Shown: positions 8,739 to 17,511 of the stretch, one piece after another
Position numbering within the stretch: the first letter of the stretch is position 1
How the letters are laid out: the number at the start of each line of letters is the position of its first letter
From: Haloechinothrix halophila YIM 93223
GTDB lineage: Bacteria; Actinomycetota; Actinomycetes; Mycobacteriales; Pseudonocardiaceae
Length of the DNA: 64,000 bases
Direction of reading: 5' to 3'
Assembly (NCBI RefSeq): GCF_000504245.1
Contig: NZ_KI632509.1
Span: 2,045,723 to 2,109,722 of the forward strand
Translations under genes and position numbers: made by a program
The notes under the pieces: generated by a model
Seen by the model: only the letters and a program-made list of their open reading frames with translations
What the model was told of the DNA's origin: nothing
Databases searched by the model: none

Positions 8739-9507
8739 ACAGCCCGGTGTAGGCGGCGTCGGGGTCGCCGCCACTGACCTCGAACAGCAGGCCCGAGATG
8801 CCGAAGAACACCGCTCGCACCGGCTCGAAGGCGATCAGCAGCGCGAACAGCGCCAGCGGCGCCCACGGCCGCGCCTTCATGCCGATCTCGCGGGCTTGTG
8901 GCGACAGATACGGCTCGAGCGCGCCGTAGCCATCGAGGCCTGGCACCGGCATGATGTTCAGCACGAACGCCACGATCTGCAGCAACGCGAGCAGTGAGAG
9001 CCCGAGCAGCAGCCCGGTTGGCATGGTCGGAATCAGCGCGATCGTCACGGTGAGCAGAATGCCGAGCACCAGGTTCGACAGCGGGCCCGCCAGCGACACC
9101 GCCGCCGCGACGCGACGCGAGCGCAGCGCCCAGTGGTTGATCCACACCGCGCCACCTGGCAGCGGGATGCCACCGATGGCGAGCAGCAGCAACGGCAGCA
9201 CAAGGGAGAGCACCGGATCGGTATAGCGGCGCACGTCCATGGTCAGGTAGCCCTTGGCCGCGACCTCGATGTCACCGCCCCGATATGCCACGATCGCGTG
9301 ACCGAACTCGTGCAGGGTCAGTGACAACGCCCAGCCGCCCAGCACGAGCAGCACGATGCCGAGTGTGGTCACCGGATGACGTTCGATTCCCGCTGCGCTG
9401 ACCTCGGCCGGCGGGTAGAGTGTGGCGAGCACACCGCCTACCGCGGTGACCGCGAGGATTCCCAGGAAAATCGGGCTTGGCCGCACTGCTGATCGTTGCA
9501 CGATCAC
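8716..9507 (-). CDS. Site-2-type membrane zinc protease (peptidase M50 family)
   Basis: Polytopic membrane protein of about 263 residues. It has the metalloprotease motif LHEFGH (His66, Glu67, His70 from this start) inside a helix and a second family motif NIMPVPGLDG that supplies the third metal ligand. This is the compact M50B/Rv1171-neighbour style without a PDZ domain. Such enzymes cut membrane-spanning substrates; the substrate here is unknown. The long open frame extends to 9663, but the N-terminal part is not membrane-like. GTG 9507 (or GTG 9501) gives the normal start just before the first helix. It diverges from whiB2 and overlaps the upstream gene's tail. Confidence 0.8.
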   Translation of the reverse strand: MIVQRSAVRPSPIFLGILAVTAVGGVLATLYPPAEVSAAGIERHPVTTLGIVLLVLGGWALSLTLHEFGHAIVAYRGGDIEVAAKGYLTMDVRRYTDPVLSLVLPLLLLAIGGIPLPGGAVWINHWALRSRRVAAAVSLAGPLSNLVLGILLTVTIALIPTMPTGLLLGLSLLALLQIVAFVLNIMPVPGLDGYGALEPYLSPQAREIGMKARPWAPLALFALLIAFEPVRAVFFGISGLLFEVSGGDPDAAYTGLFILQFWR

Positions 9508-9645
9508 AGTCTCGCGTACGTGGGTTCGGATGCCGCAGCCGAGGGGTCGGCAAAGGTCATCAATTCGAAATGTTGAGCCGTCGTCCGCTCGGCGTGTCAG
9601 CTTGCGCGTTCGCCGCTCAAGTATCCCCCAACCATGGGACATTGC

Positions 9646-9683
9646 TTGACCGGAGCGGATCACAAGGGTGTAATCACAGTGAT
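9646..9683 (+). promoter_or_regulatory. Probable whiB2 promoter with a palindrome at the start site
   Basis: TTGACC (9646-9651) and TGTAAT (9669-9674) are spaced 17 bases apart, a good housekeeping-type promoter directed at whiB2, about 95 bases before its GTG. A perfect 11-base palindrome ATCACAGTGAT (9673-9683) overlaps the expected transcription start and could be an operator. The regulator is unknown. It matches the Streptomyces BldD consensus only partly, so no assignment is made. Confidence 0.45.
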
Positions 9684-9769
9684 GTCATTCGCTGCGGCTA
9701 CGCTGGTGACGGCAGGGGGCAGCGGGTGGTGTTCGCCAACTTCAACTGCGTGGAAGCAAGGAGGCGGAC

Positions 9770-10093
9770 GTGCGGAACGCGGACGTAGGCCATCACACGG
9801 GGGCGGTCATGAGCTGGGCCGAGAACATCGGATTCGATGACGGTGTTCTCGCGGAGATGTTCGACATCACCGAGGAGCAGGAGTGGCAGGAGCGCGCACT
9901 GTGCGCCCAGACCGATCCTGAAGCCTTCTTCCCTGAGAAGGGGGGATCAACTCGGGAAGCCAAGCGCATCTGCCAGGGCTGCGAGGTACGGTCAGAGTGC
10001 CTTGAGTATGCCCTGGCGCATGATGAACGCTTCGGAATCTGGGGCGGTTTGTCGGAGCGGGAACGCAGGAAGCTGAAGAAGCGCGCCGTGTAG
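9770..10093 (+). CDS. whiB2: WhiB-family iron-sulfur regulator, WhiB2/WhmD type
   Basis: 107-residue WhiB-like [4Fe-4S] transcription regulator needed for septation/sporulation in relatives (WhiB in Streptomyces, WhmD/WhiB2 in mycobacteria). Four cluster cysteines are at 45, 68, 71 and 77, followed by the GIWGG turn (89-93) and a basic C-terminal DNA-binding tail (ERERRKLKKR). GTG 9770 has a full AAGGAGG six bases upstream, so it is favoured over the internal ATG 14 codons later. Subtype is assigned from the acidic N-terminus and from synteny with DUF3499-manB-manA. It probably acts by binding the principal sigma factor. Confidence 0.9.
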   Translation: MRNADVGHHTGAVMSWAENIGFDDGVLAEMFDITEEQEWQERALCAQTDPEAFFPEKGGSTREAKRICQGCEVRSECLEYALAHDERFGIWGGLSERERRKLKKRAV

Positions 10094-10117
10094 CGGCGGG
10101 AAAGGGCGACACTGCCT

Positions 10118-13100
10118 ATGCAGACCGCACCGGTGGTCGCGGTCGTGGTCTGCCACGACGGTGAAGCCTGGTTGCCAACGGTGCTCTCGGCGTTGCGCCG
10201 GAGCACGGTGCGGCCGCAATGCGTGGTCGCCGTCGATACCGGTTCCACCGATCGCACACCTGAACTGCTCGACTACGCCCTGAGCGGGCAGGATGCGATC
10301 GTCGACTCGATCCTGACGATGCGCGCCGATACCGGCTTCGCCGAGGCCGTCGCCGCAGGGGTGCAGCACGCGACCGTCAGCTTCGACGAGCGGCACACCT
10401 GGGTGTGGGTGCTGCACGACGACAGCGCGCCGGAACCGGACTGCCTCACCGACCTGCTGCACGCCGCCGACGCGGCGCCATCGGCTGGTGTCCTTGGTCC
10501 GCTTGCCGTTGACTGGCTGGACACCCGGCTGATCGCGGAGGCGGGGCTGTCCACCGACGCGTCGGGCCACCGGCACGACGGCATGGGAATCGACGCCGCT
10601 GAGTTGGCGGAGCAGAGCTCCGAGGTGTTGGCGATGCCCAGCGCTGGCGTGCTGATCAAGCGCACGCTGTGGGACCAGCTGGGCGGCTTCGACGAGGATT
10701 TCCCGCTGCTGCGGGAGGACATCGACTTCGGCTGGCGCGCCAACGTCGCCGGCGTGACGGTGCTGTGCGTGCCGCGCGCGAGGATCAGGCATGCGCGGGC
10801 GCTGCGCAGAGGGGAGCGCGGTGTCGGTGCGATCCCTGGTGCCGCGTCCGACCGGGCGAAGGCGCACGCCGCCGACCGGATCGGCGGCGTGCACACCCTG
10901 TTGGTGAACTGCTCGACGCCGTCGTTCCTTCTCGGTGTGCCCCGGCTGGTCGTGCTGTGCGTGCTGCGGGCGATCGGGTTCGTGCTGGCTCGAGACCTCG
11001 TGCGCGCACGGGCCGAGCTTGCCGCCGTTGGGTTCATGCTGCGCGGCGGGCAGTTGCTGCCAGGGCGGCGGCTTCGGGTTGAGGTGCGGCATCGCGCCGG
11101 CACGGGCGATGGGCGCACCGGCCGATACCGCCATCGCGCTGGCGTGCGCGGGCTGTTCGTGAGCAGGACGATGCGGCTGCGGTTCGCTGTCCGGAGCGCG
11201 GTGCGCTCCCTCATCCGGCGGCGGATCGCCAGTGAGGCCGCGCTGGGCAGGTTGCCCGAGTCAGCCACCACCCGCGCGACGTGGATACCGCCGGAGGAAC
11301 TGCGGGCGGCCGCGTTCGCTGGCGGTGAGCCCAAGGACGTCGTCGCGGTGCCGCTGGCAGGGCCGCGACGGTCAACCGCATCGGCCCTCGTGCGTGGCGA
11401 GGCCGCTACCGCGGCCGGGAGCCGCGACGTCGCCGCTGCGGCCGGGAACGCTGAGGTCGCTCCCGCCGCCGATGGCGCCGAAGTCGCGGATACCACCGAT
11501 GTCGAGCAGCCACAGCGGCCGAGGCCCGGCGATGACGCGCACGGCGGACTGGTGTTCGTCGAGGTCAACCGCGCAAGGGTGCTCGCGGCGACGTTATTCG
11601 CCCCGCCGCTGCTGCTCGTGCTTGGTCTCACCGGACTCGCGCTGCTGGTCAACGGGCACCGGCTCGGGCTCGATCTCGCCGGGGGACGCCTGCTACCGAT
11701 CGGGGAGCTGAGCCAGGTCTGGTCGAGCTACCTCGCCGGCTGGCACCCGGAAGGCGGCGGGACATCGGCGCAGGCGCCACCCGCGCTCGCGATCGTCGGT
11801 GCGCTCGGCGCGCTGCTGTACCCGATCGGGGGAGCATCGGCGGCGGTCGCGCTTCTGCTGCTGCTCGACATTCCGCTCGCGGCGCTCAGCGGGTACGCGG
11901 CCAGCGGCAGGCTCGGCGTGCACCGGTGGGTGCGCGCCCTGCTCGCCACCGGCTACGCGTTGCTGCCGCCAGCCACCGCGGCTGTGGCGCAGGGCCGGAT
12001 CGACGTCGTCGTCGTGCATATCCTGCTGCCGCTCGTGCTCGCTGGTATCGCGGCGGTGCTGCGGCCCCGTTCCGGCGGCCAGCGGTGGCTGTCGGTCGCC
12101 GTCGCCGTTTCGCTTGGACTCGCGGTGATCGGCTCGTTCTCACCGCTGACGCACGTGCTGGCGCTCGTCGTGCTGCTCGGCGGGTTCGTGTTCGTGTCGT
12201 CGTCAGTGCCGATCGGGCGGCGGCTGGCGGGCATCGCGCTCGTCGCGCTGCTGCCGATCGCGCTCACCCTGCCGTGGCCCGCGGCGCTGGTCACCAATCC
12301 CGCACTGGTGCTGCACGGCCTTGGCGCGCGAGTTCCCGGCATCGACGCCGACGTCGCGGAACTGCTGTCGCTCTATCCCGGTGGTGCTGGTGGGCTGCCG
12401 ATCGGCGGCGTGCTCGTTGCCGCCGCGTTCGCCGCCGTCGTAGTGCGGCCGACGACGCGGGTGTTGCCCGGCGTCGGGCTGGTGCTGATCGGCGCGGCTG
12501 GCGTCGCGCTGGTCCGGCTGGTGCCGGTGGCCCCCGTCGCGGGTGGTGACGTCCGGCCGGGCTGGGCGGGCGCGCCGCTGCTGCTGGTCGCGGCTGGCTT
12601 GCTCGCCGTAGTGCTCGGCGTTGTCCGCAGGGATGCCCGCGACGGCGGCACCACCAGTGAGAACGACAGCGCCAGCAACGGCAACCGCCCGCTGCTGGCG
12701 CGGCGGTTCGCCGTCGGCGCTGGTGTCGCCGCTCTCGTCGTGTTCGCCGTCGCGGCCGTGACCACCGCCGAGGAAGGGCCACTCCGCGACGCCGAACCCG
12801 GCCGGTTGGCCGCACCGCTGGCAGCGGAACTGGCCGACAGCGGCCGGACGGTGCTTGTGCTGTACGGCGACGGGCAGCCCAGGATCTCGGGCGACGACAT
12901 GCCCGCGTTCGGTGACGATTCCCTTGACCTGCCCGACGGCACTCCGGAACGGCTCGCGGGCTGGCAGCGGACGCTGCTCGGCGGCCAGAACGGCGGCGTC
13001 GACGAGGTGCGCGACGTGCTGGCGTCGGCCAGTGCGGCCGGGGTGCAGTTCGTGGTGCTGCCCGACGGCGTCACCCCGGACCAGTTGCTGGATGCTGGGG

Positions 13101-13591
13101 ACGGTCTTGTGGCCGAGACGGTGCCGCTGGCCGATGGCAGGCAGGTGCTGCGACTGCTGCCAGCCAACGGTCCGGTCATGCTGATCGCGCCGTCACTGAG
13201 CAAGCTCGCCATCGGGGGCAAGGCCCCACCCGGCGACGTCGACGGCGAAGGCACCGCGGTGGTTGAGGCCGAGTTGCCTGACGTCCGGGTGCGGGTCTCC
13301 GACGGCCCGGCTGGCAGGCTCCTCGTGCTCGCCGCGAACCTGGAACCGGGCTGGGAGGCCAGCGTCAACGGAGAGCAGGTGCCGATCGTGCCCGCGTGGG
13401 GCCATCAGGTCGGCGTCGAAGTCCCCACCCGCGCCGCGGACGTCGTCGTCCGCAACCAGGCCACGATGCGCACCCTGCTGCTGTTGGTGCAGGTCGGTGC
13501 GCTGCTGTTCACCCTGCTGACCGCGATACCGTCACGCAGGCCGCGCACCCCTCACGGTCCGTCGATCACCTCGGGATCCACGCCGAGATAG
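10118..13591 (+). CDS. Large membrane glycosyltransferase, GT2 domain fused to a polytopic membrane region
   Basis: 1157 residues. Residues 1-300 form a family-2 glycosyltransferase: Rossmann start VVAVVVCHDGEAWLPTVL, VDTGSTD, the acidic VLHDDSAPEPD motif for nucleotide-sugar/metal, and LREDIDFGWRA. An Arg/Ala-rich linker (about 330-480) leads to roughly twelve hydrophobic helices (about 485-890). Then come an extracytoplasmic Asp/Gly-rich domain (about 900-1115) and a last helix (MRTLLLLVQVGALLF). This suggests transfer of a sugar at the cytoplasmic side coupled to an exported domain. It sits between whiB2 and mannose genes, hinting at mannosylated or arabinan-type envelope glycans. Donor and acceptor are unknown. 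Confidence 0.8.
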   Translation: MQTAPVVAVVVCHDGEAWLPTVLSALRRSTVRPQCVVAVDTGSTDRTPELLDYALSGQDAIVDSILTMRADTGFAEAVAAGVQHATVSFDERHTWVWVLHDDSAPEPDCLTDLLHAADAAPSAGVLGPLAVDWLDTRLIAEAGLSTDASGHRHDGMGIDAAELAEQSSEVLAMPSAGVLIKRTLWDQLGGFDEDFPLLREDIDFGWRANVAGVTVLCVPRARIRHARALRRGERGVGAIPGAASDRAKAHAADRIGGVHTLLVNCSTPSFLLGVPRLVVLCVLRAIGFVLARDLVRARAELAAVGFMLRGGQLLPGRRLRVEVRHRAGTGDGRTGRYRHRAGVRGLFVSRTMRLRFAVRSAVRSLIRRRIASEAALGRLPESATTRATWIPPEELRAAAFAGGEPKDVVAVPLAGPRRSTASALVRGEAATAAGSRDVAAAAGNAEVAPAADGAEVADTTDVEQPQRPRPGDDAHGGLVFVEVNRARVLAATLFAPPLLLVLGLTGLALLVNGHRLGLDLAGGRLLPIGELSQVWSSYLAGWHPEGGGTSAQAPPALAIVGALGALLYPIGGASAAVALLLLLDIPLAALSGYAASGRLGVHRWVRALLATGYALLPPATAAVAQGRIDVVVVHILLPLVLAGIAAVLRPRSGGQRWLSVAVAVSLGLAVIGSFSPLTHVLALVVLLGGFVFVSSSVPIGRRLAGIALVALLPIALTLPWPAALVTNPALVLHGLGARVPGIDADVAELLSLYPGGAGGLPIGGVLVAAAFAAVVVRPTTRVLPGVGLVLIGAAGVALVRLVPVAPVAGGDVRPGWAGAPLLLVAAGLLAVVLGVVRRDARDGGTTSENDSASNGNRPLLARRFAVGAGVAALVVFAVAAVTTAEEGPLRDAEPGRLAAPLAAELADSGRTVLVLYGDGQPRISGDDMPAFGDDSLDLPDGTPERLAGWQRTLLGGQNGGVDEVRDVLASASAAGVQFVVLPDGVTPDQLLDAGDGLVAETVPLADGRQVLRLLPANGPVMLIAPSLSKLAIGGKAPPGDVDGEGTAVVEAELPDVRVRVSDGPAGRLLVLAANLEPGWEASVNGEQVPIVPAWGHQVGVEVPTRAADVVVRNQATMRTLLLLVQVGALLFTLLTAIPSRRPRTPHGPSITSGSTPR

Positions 13592-14019
13592 GTCGCGACC
13601 TGCTCGATCAGCACTTCGTTGATGAGGTCAGCGAGGTCGGCAGGGTCCTTGGCCCGCGCCTCGAGCGGGCGCCGGTACAGCACGATGCGAGCCCGCGTCG
13701 GCACCCCGTTGCGGTCGACGCCGACCGGCACCAGCCGGGACAGCGGGACGGCGCCGTCGAGCAGCACGCCCTCGCCGAGGCCGCGCACGTCGGGGCGGCG
13801 GACGTCGGGCACCTCGTCGACGGCGACGTCGAGCATCGCGAGGTCGTCCGCCCAGCGTGACTCGATCGGTTCGAGCGCCTCGACCACGAGTGCGTCGAAC
13901 TGCTCCGACCTGCTCGACGCCGCGGGCAGTGAGGACGGGAGCAACGGACCGCGCAAGCCGCGACCACGCCGGTCACGGCGACGCCGGTGCCGGGAACGGA
14001 AGCTGCGTGTCGTGCCCAC
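13552..14019 (-). CDS. Zincin-like metallopeptidase family protein (Rv3259-like), catalytic His missing
   Basis: 155 residues from GTG 14019, with a very basic N-terminus (RSRHRRRRDRRGR) and a compact alpha/beta body. It matches the actinobacterial metallopeptidase family found between whiB2 and manB. In members I remember, the C-terminal helix reads LLHEVLVEQVATYL. Here it is LINEVLIEQVATYL: Asn134-Glu135 replaces His-Glu, and the second His of HExxH is Gln. Zinc peptidase activity is therefore doubtful. Its 3' end overlaps the glycosyltransferase gene by 40 bases tail to tail. Confidence 0.7.
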   Translation of the reverse strand: MGTTRSFRSRHRRRRDRRGRGLRGPLLPSSLPAASSRSEQFDALVVEALEPIESRWADDLAMLDVAVDEVPDVRRPDVRGLGEGVLLDGAVPLSRLVPVGVDRNGVPTRARIVLYRRPLEARAKDPADLADLINEVLIEQVATYLGVDPEVIDGP

Positions 14020-14205
14020 ACTCAGCAGGGTACGCGCGCGACGTCGCGATGCTGCCCCTCACCGGTCAGCCAGCGCCAGCATCGCCCAGTCGTCGCAATG
14101 TCCGATGATTCGGACCTGCAAGCAGTCCTCATTGGCGAGATCGACTCGTCCGCGACACGGTGTGCCTCCCCGTGACGCCGCCGCCGAAGCGCTATGGTCG
14201 GGGTC

Positions 14206-14577
14206 GTGTCGAGCGTACGGGTGTGTTCGCGAACCGGGTGCCTGTTGCCCGCCGTCGCCACGCTGACCTATGCCTACAGCGATTCGACGGCGGTCGTCGG
14301 CCCGCTCGCGACGGCATCGGAACCGCACTCCTACGACCTGTGCGAGGAGCATGCGGTGCGACTGACCGCGCCCAAGGGCTGGGAAGTGGTCCGGCACGAG
14401 GGAGAGTTCTCCTCACAGGAGCCATCGACCGATGAGCTCACGGCGCTGGCGGAGGCGGTCCGGGAAGCGGGACGCTCCGAGCGGGTGCCAGCGCACCAGC
14501 CGCCGCAGCCGGAGCAGCACACCGGCGGCGGCCGCAGGGGCCACCTGCGCGTTCTGCCCGATCCGGTCAACCGGTAA
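14206..14577 (+). CDS. DUF3499 family protein (Rv3258c-like)
   Basis: About 123 residues. It starts with a CSRTGC pair and carries a second cysteine/histidine pair (YDLCEEHAVRL), probably a small zinc-binding fold, around the conserved core AVATLTYAYSDSTAVVGPLA. The C-terminus is a disordered Pro/Gln/Gly tail. GTG 14206 gives the usual SSVRxCSRxGC start; ATG 14194 four codons earlier is possible. The family always sits beside manB in actinobacteria, but has no known function. Confidence 0.8.
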   Translation: MSSVRVCSRTGCLLPAVATLTYAYSDSTAVVGPLATASEPHSYDLCEEHAVRLTAPKGWEVVRHEGEFSSQEPSTDELTALAEAVREAGRSERVPAHQPPQPEQHTGGGRRGHLRVLPDPVNR

Positions 14578-14738
14578 CTTTCGTACTCAGCTGGTCCGGC
14601 GCCCCATCGACGTTTCGGTGGCACTGTGTAGGCTCTGCGCCACTGAGCTTTGCGCAAGCGTGAGAGCATGAGCCGGATCGCTCGGCCCGGCTGGTCCGGG
14701 CAGCCGCGTGATCCGCGAGCATCGATTCGGGAGATGGC

Positions 14739-16103
14739 GTGAGTGACCTGTCGGGGATCGTGAAGGCGTACGACATTCGAGGTGTCGTCGGGGAACAGCT
14801 AGACGAGGACCTTGTCGAGCGGTTCGGGGCCGCGTTCGCGCGGCTTGTCGTCGGTGAGGCGGCATCCGCCGTTGTCATCGGCCACGACATGCGCGACTCG
14901 TCGCCGGGCTTGGCCTCGGCGTTCGCGCGGGGGGTGACGTCGCAGGGCGTCGACGTCGTCTCCATCGGGCTCGCCAGCACCGACCAGCTGTACTTCGCCT
15001 CCGGCTCGCTGAACCTGCCCGGCGCGATGTTCACCGCGAGCCACAACCCCGCCAAGTACAACGGCATCAAGCTCTGCCGGGCGGGAGCGGCTCCTGTGGG
15101 GCAAGACTCCGGACTCGCCGAGATCAAGGAGTCCGTCGAGCAGGGCGTGCCGCCGTTCGAAGGCGCCCGCGGCGTGGTGACCGAGCGCGACGTCCTCGCC
15201 GACTACGCCGCCTACCTGAGGAAACTGGTCGACCTCTCGGCGAGCAGGCCGCTGAAGGTCGTCGTCGATGCCGGCAACGGCATGGGCGGGCACACCGTGC
15301 CACAGGTCTTCAGCGCCCCTGGCGGACTGCCGATCGACATCGTGCCGATGTACTTCGAACTTGACGGCAGCTTCCCGAACCACGAGGCCAACCCGCTCGA
15401 CCCGGCCAACCTGGTCGACCTGCAGGCGAAGGTGCGTGAGCTCGGCGCCGACGCTGGCGTCGCGTTCGACGGCGACGCCGACCGCTGCTTCATCGTCGAC
15501 GAGAACGGCGACCCGGTCGCGCCGAGCGCGATCACTGCGCTGGTCGCGGTGCGGGAGCTGGCGAAGGACCCTGGCGCGACGGTGATCCACAACCTGATCA
15601 CCTCCAAGGCGGTGCCCGAGATCGTCGCCGAGCACGGGGGCAAACCGGTGCGCACCCGCGTCGGGCACTCGTTCATCAAGGCCAGCATGGCCGAGACGGA
15701 CGCGATTTTCGGCGGTGAACACTCCGCGCACTACTACTTCCGCGACTTCTGGCGCGCCGACACCGGCATGCTTGCCGCGATGCACGTGCTCGCCGCGCTC
15801 GGCGAGCAGGACGGCCCGCTGTCCGAGCTCACCGCGAGTTATCGGCGTTACGCCGCTTCCGGGGAGATCAACTCCACGGTGGACGACCAGGTCGCACGGC
15901 AGCTCGCCGTCAAAGACGCCTTCGGGAACCGGCCCGGTGCTGTCGTCGACGAGCTGGACGGGCTGACTGTCGAACTGCCGGAGGGCTGGTTCAACCTGCG
16001 GCCGTCCAACACCGAACCGCTGTTGCGGCTCAACGTCGAGGCCCAAGACGAGGACGCGATGCGCGCCCTGACCGATGAAGTGCTGGCGATCGTTCGCGGG
16101 TGA
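14739..16103 (+). CDS. manB: Phosphomannomutase/phosphoglucomutase ManB
   Basis: 454 residues; interconverts mannose-6-phosphate and mannose-1-phosphate (and possibly the glucose phosphates), feeding GDP-mannose for lipomannan, glycoproteins and other envelope glycans. The phosphoserine loop TASHNPAKYNG (Ser near residue 101), metal loop FDGDADR (near 243), sugar-binding GGEHSAHYYFRD and phosphate-binding RPSNTEPLLRLN are all intact in the order of the alpha-D-phosphohexomutase superfamily. GTG 14739 starts the normal N-terminus (SDLSGIVKAYDIRG). It lies upstream of a Trm112-like gene, the SIS-type gene and manA in a probable operon. Confidence 0.95.
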   Translation: MSDLSGIVKAYDIRGVVGEQLDEDLVERFGAAFARLVVGEAASAVVIGHDMRDSSPGLASAFARGVTSQGVDVVSIGLASTDQLYFASGSLNLPGAMFTASHNPAKYNGIKLCRAGAAPVGQDSGLAEIKESVEQGVPPFEGARGVVTERDVLADYAAYLRKLVDLSASRPLKVVVDAGNGMGGHTVPQVFSAPGGLPIDIVPMYFELDGSFPNHEANPLDPANLVDLQAKVRELGADAGVAFDGDADRCFIVDENGDPVAPSAITALVAVRELAKDPGATVIHNLITSKAVPEIVAEHGGKPVRTRVGHSFIKASMAETDAIFGGEHSAHYYFRDFWRADTGMLAAMHVLAALGEQDGPLSELTASYRRYAASGEINSTVDDQVARQLAVKDAFGNRPGAVVDELDGLTVELPEGWFNLRPSNTEPLLRLNVEAQDEDAMRALTDEVLAIVRG

Positions 16104-16187
16104 AGCGCATCCTGGGACAATCAGAGGGATACCGGGCAGACACCGGATGGACACCACGGCAGCGACGCCGGGTGGTAGGGAGGAACT

Positions 16188-16409
16188 ATGGCCGTCACTC
16201 TCGACGAGCAGTTGCTTGAGATTCTCGCGTGCCCGTCATCCGATCATGCGCCGCTGACAAAGGGCACCAAGGACGATCCCGACGCGGACGTGCTGACCTG
16301 CACCGAGTGCGGCCGCCAGTACCCCGTCAAGGACGGTATTCCCGTCCTGCTGCTCGACGAAGCGACCGAACCTACCCGTGAGCCCGGTTCCACGACCGAT
16401 GGTGTTTGA
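16188..16409 (+). CDS. Trm112-like small zinc-ribbon protein
   Basis: 73 residues, starting with ATG 16188 after an AGGGAGGA site. It is a Trm112/UPF0434-type fold: EILACPSS near the start (Cys15) and CTECGRQYPVKDGIPVLL with Cys38 and Cys41. In eukaryotes and archaea Trm112 activates methyltransferases; bacterial homologues have less clear roles. It sits between manB and the SIS-type gene, as in mycobacteria, and overlaps the latter by 32 bases. Confidence 0.85.
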   Translation: MAVTLDEQLLEILACPSSDHAPLTKGTKDDPDADVLTCTECGRQYPVKDGIPVLLLDEATEPTREPGSTTDGV

Positions 16410-17490
16410 CGACTCGTTGCTCGACGACCCCGCGAGGTTGGCCGACGCCGACACCTCGGGTGTGCTGCGCGCTGCCGCGATGTCGGGCGCGCAGGTGCGC
16501 TCTGTTGTGGAGCGGGCGGCCGAGCTGGAGCTCGACGCCCGGCTCGACGTGGGCAGGGCCCGCTCCCTTGTGCTTGTCGGCCGGTCCGGCGTCGGCAGGG
16601 CGGTGATGCGGCTGCTCGCGGCGCTGCTCGGCCCGAGCTGTCCCAGTCCTGTCGTGCTTGCCGATGTGGTGCCAAGCTGGGTGGGCGCTCTCGACGTCGT
16701 GTACGCCCACACCGATGACCCCGGTGACGACGAGCTGGCCAGCTCGCTTGCGAGGGCTAGCCGCTACGGCGCTGCCGTGGTGTTGACGGCCCCGGAGGAG
16801 GGTCCCGTCGCGACAGCGGTCGCTGGCAGGGGCACGCTGCTCGCGCCCCGGGTCGTCGTCGGGCCGGACCGGATCTTCCCGACCGTGTTCACCGTTGGTC
16901 TGCGCACGCTGTCCGCGCTTGACCTGCTCGACGTCGACTTTGACGCGCTGGCGGATGAGCTGGATGCCGAGGCGGAGCGCGACCACCTGCAGCATGAGTC
17001 GTTCGTCAACCCGGCGAAGTCGCTCGCCCTCTCGCTCGCCGACCGCACTCCATTGCTGTGGGGGCTGGACCCGGTCGCGGGCGCGGTGGCCGAGCACGCG
17101 GCATACTTGCTCGCGGCGGAGGCGGCCGTCGTCGCCGATGCCACCGATTATCGGCACGCGTTCGCCAGGAGTGCGCTCTATCGCGAAGTCTCTTCGGGAA
17201 GTGGCGGACGCGACATTTTCGCTGACCCCGACGATCCCGATACGTTGGTCAACAGGCGTAGGCTGCTGCTGCTCTCGGTCCGGCAGGACGCCGCGGCCAC
17301 CGCGACGCGCCGTGCCGCGACCGAGGTGTTCTCCTCCGCGGATGTCGTCGACATCGTGGATGAGATTGGTGCCGCCGAGCCGGTTGCTGCCGCCGTGCTC
17401 GCGTTGCGCTTCGAACTGGCCGCGGTGTACCTCGGCCTCGGGGCGGGCACGATCGGCGGTGCGAACCGGTTCACTCCGGTGCAGTCCTGA
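16378..17490 (+). CDS. SIS-domain-like protein of the manB-manA operon (Rv3256c-like)
   Basis: 370 residues from GTG 16378, which lies inside the Trm112-like gene; ATG 16399 is an alternative. The fold looks like a double sugar-isomerase (SIS) domain as in phosphoglucose/phosphomannose isomerase-like proteins, but the catalytic residues are not obvious. The first half has LVLVGRSGVGRAVMRLL and DVVYAHTDD; the second half contains NPAKSLALSLADRTPLLWG. Synteny with the mycobacterial gene between manB and manA is the main support. It may be a bifunctional-isomerase relic or a regulator of mannose metabolism; the function is unproven. Confidence 0.7.
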   Translation: MSPVPRPMVFDDSLLDDPARLADADTSGVLRAAAMSGAQVRSVVERAAELELDARLDVGRARSLVLVGRSGVGRAVMRLLAALLGPSCPSPVVLADVVPSWVGALDVVYAHTDDPGDDELASSLARASRYGAAVVLTAPEEGPVATAVAGRGTLLAPRVVVGPDRIFPTVFTVGLRTLSALDLLDVDFDALADELDAEAERDHLQHESFVNPAKSLALSLADRTPLLWGLDPVAGAVAEHAAYLLAAEAAVVADATDYRHAFARSALYREVSSGSGGRDIFADPDDPDTLVNRRRLLLLSVRQDAAATATRRAATEVFSSADVVDIVDEIGAAEPVAAAVLALRFELAAVYLGLGAGTIGGANRFTPVQS

Positions 17491-17511
17491 GCCCGGTCGA
17501 GGAGCGAAGAC

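Noticed and set aside
9673-9683. BldD box upstream of whiB2
   Set aside because: Only about half of the consensus positions fit around the CAG centre; assignment would be over-reading.
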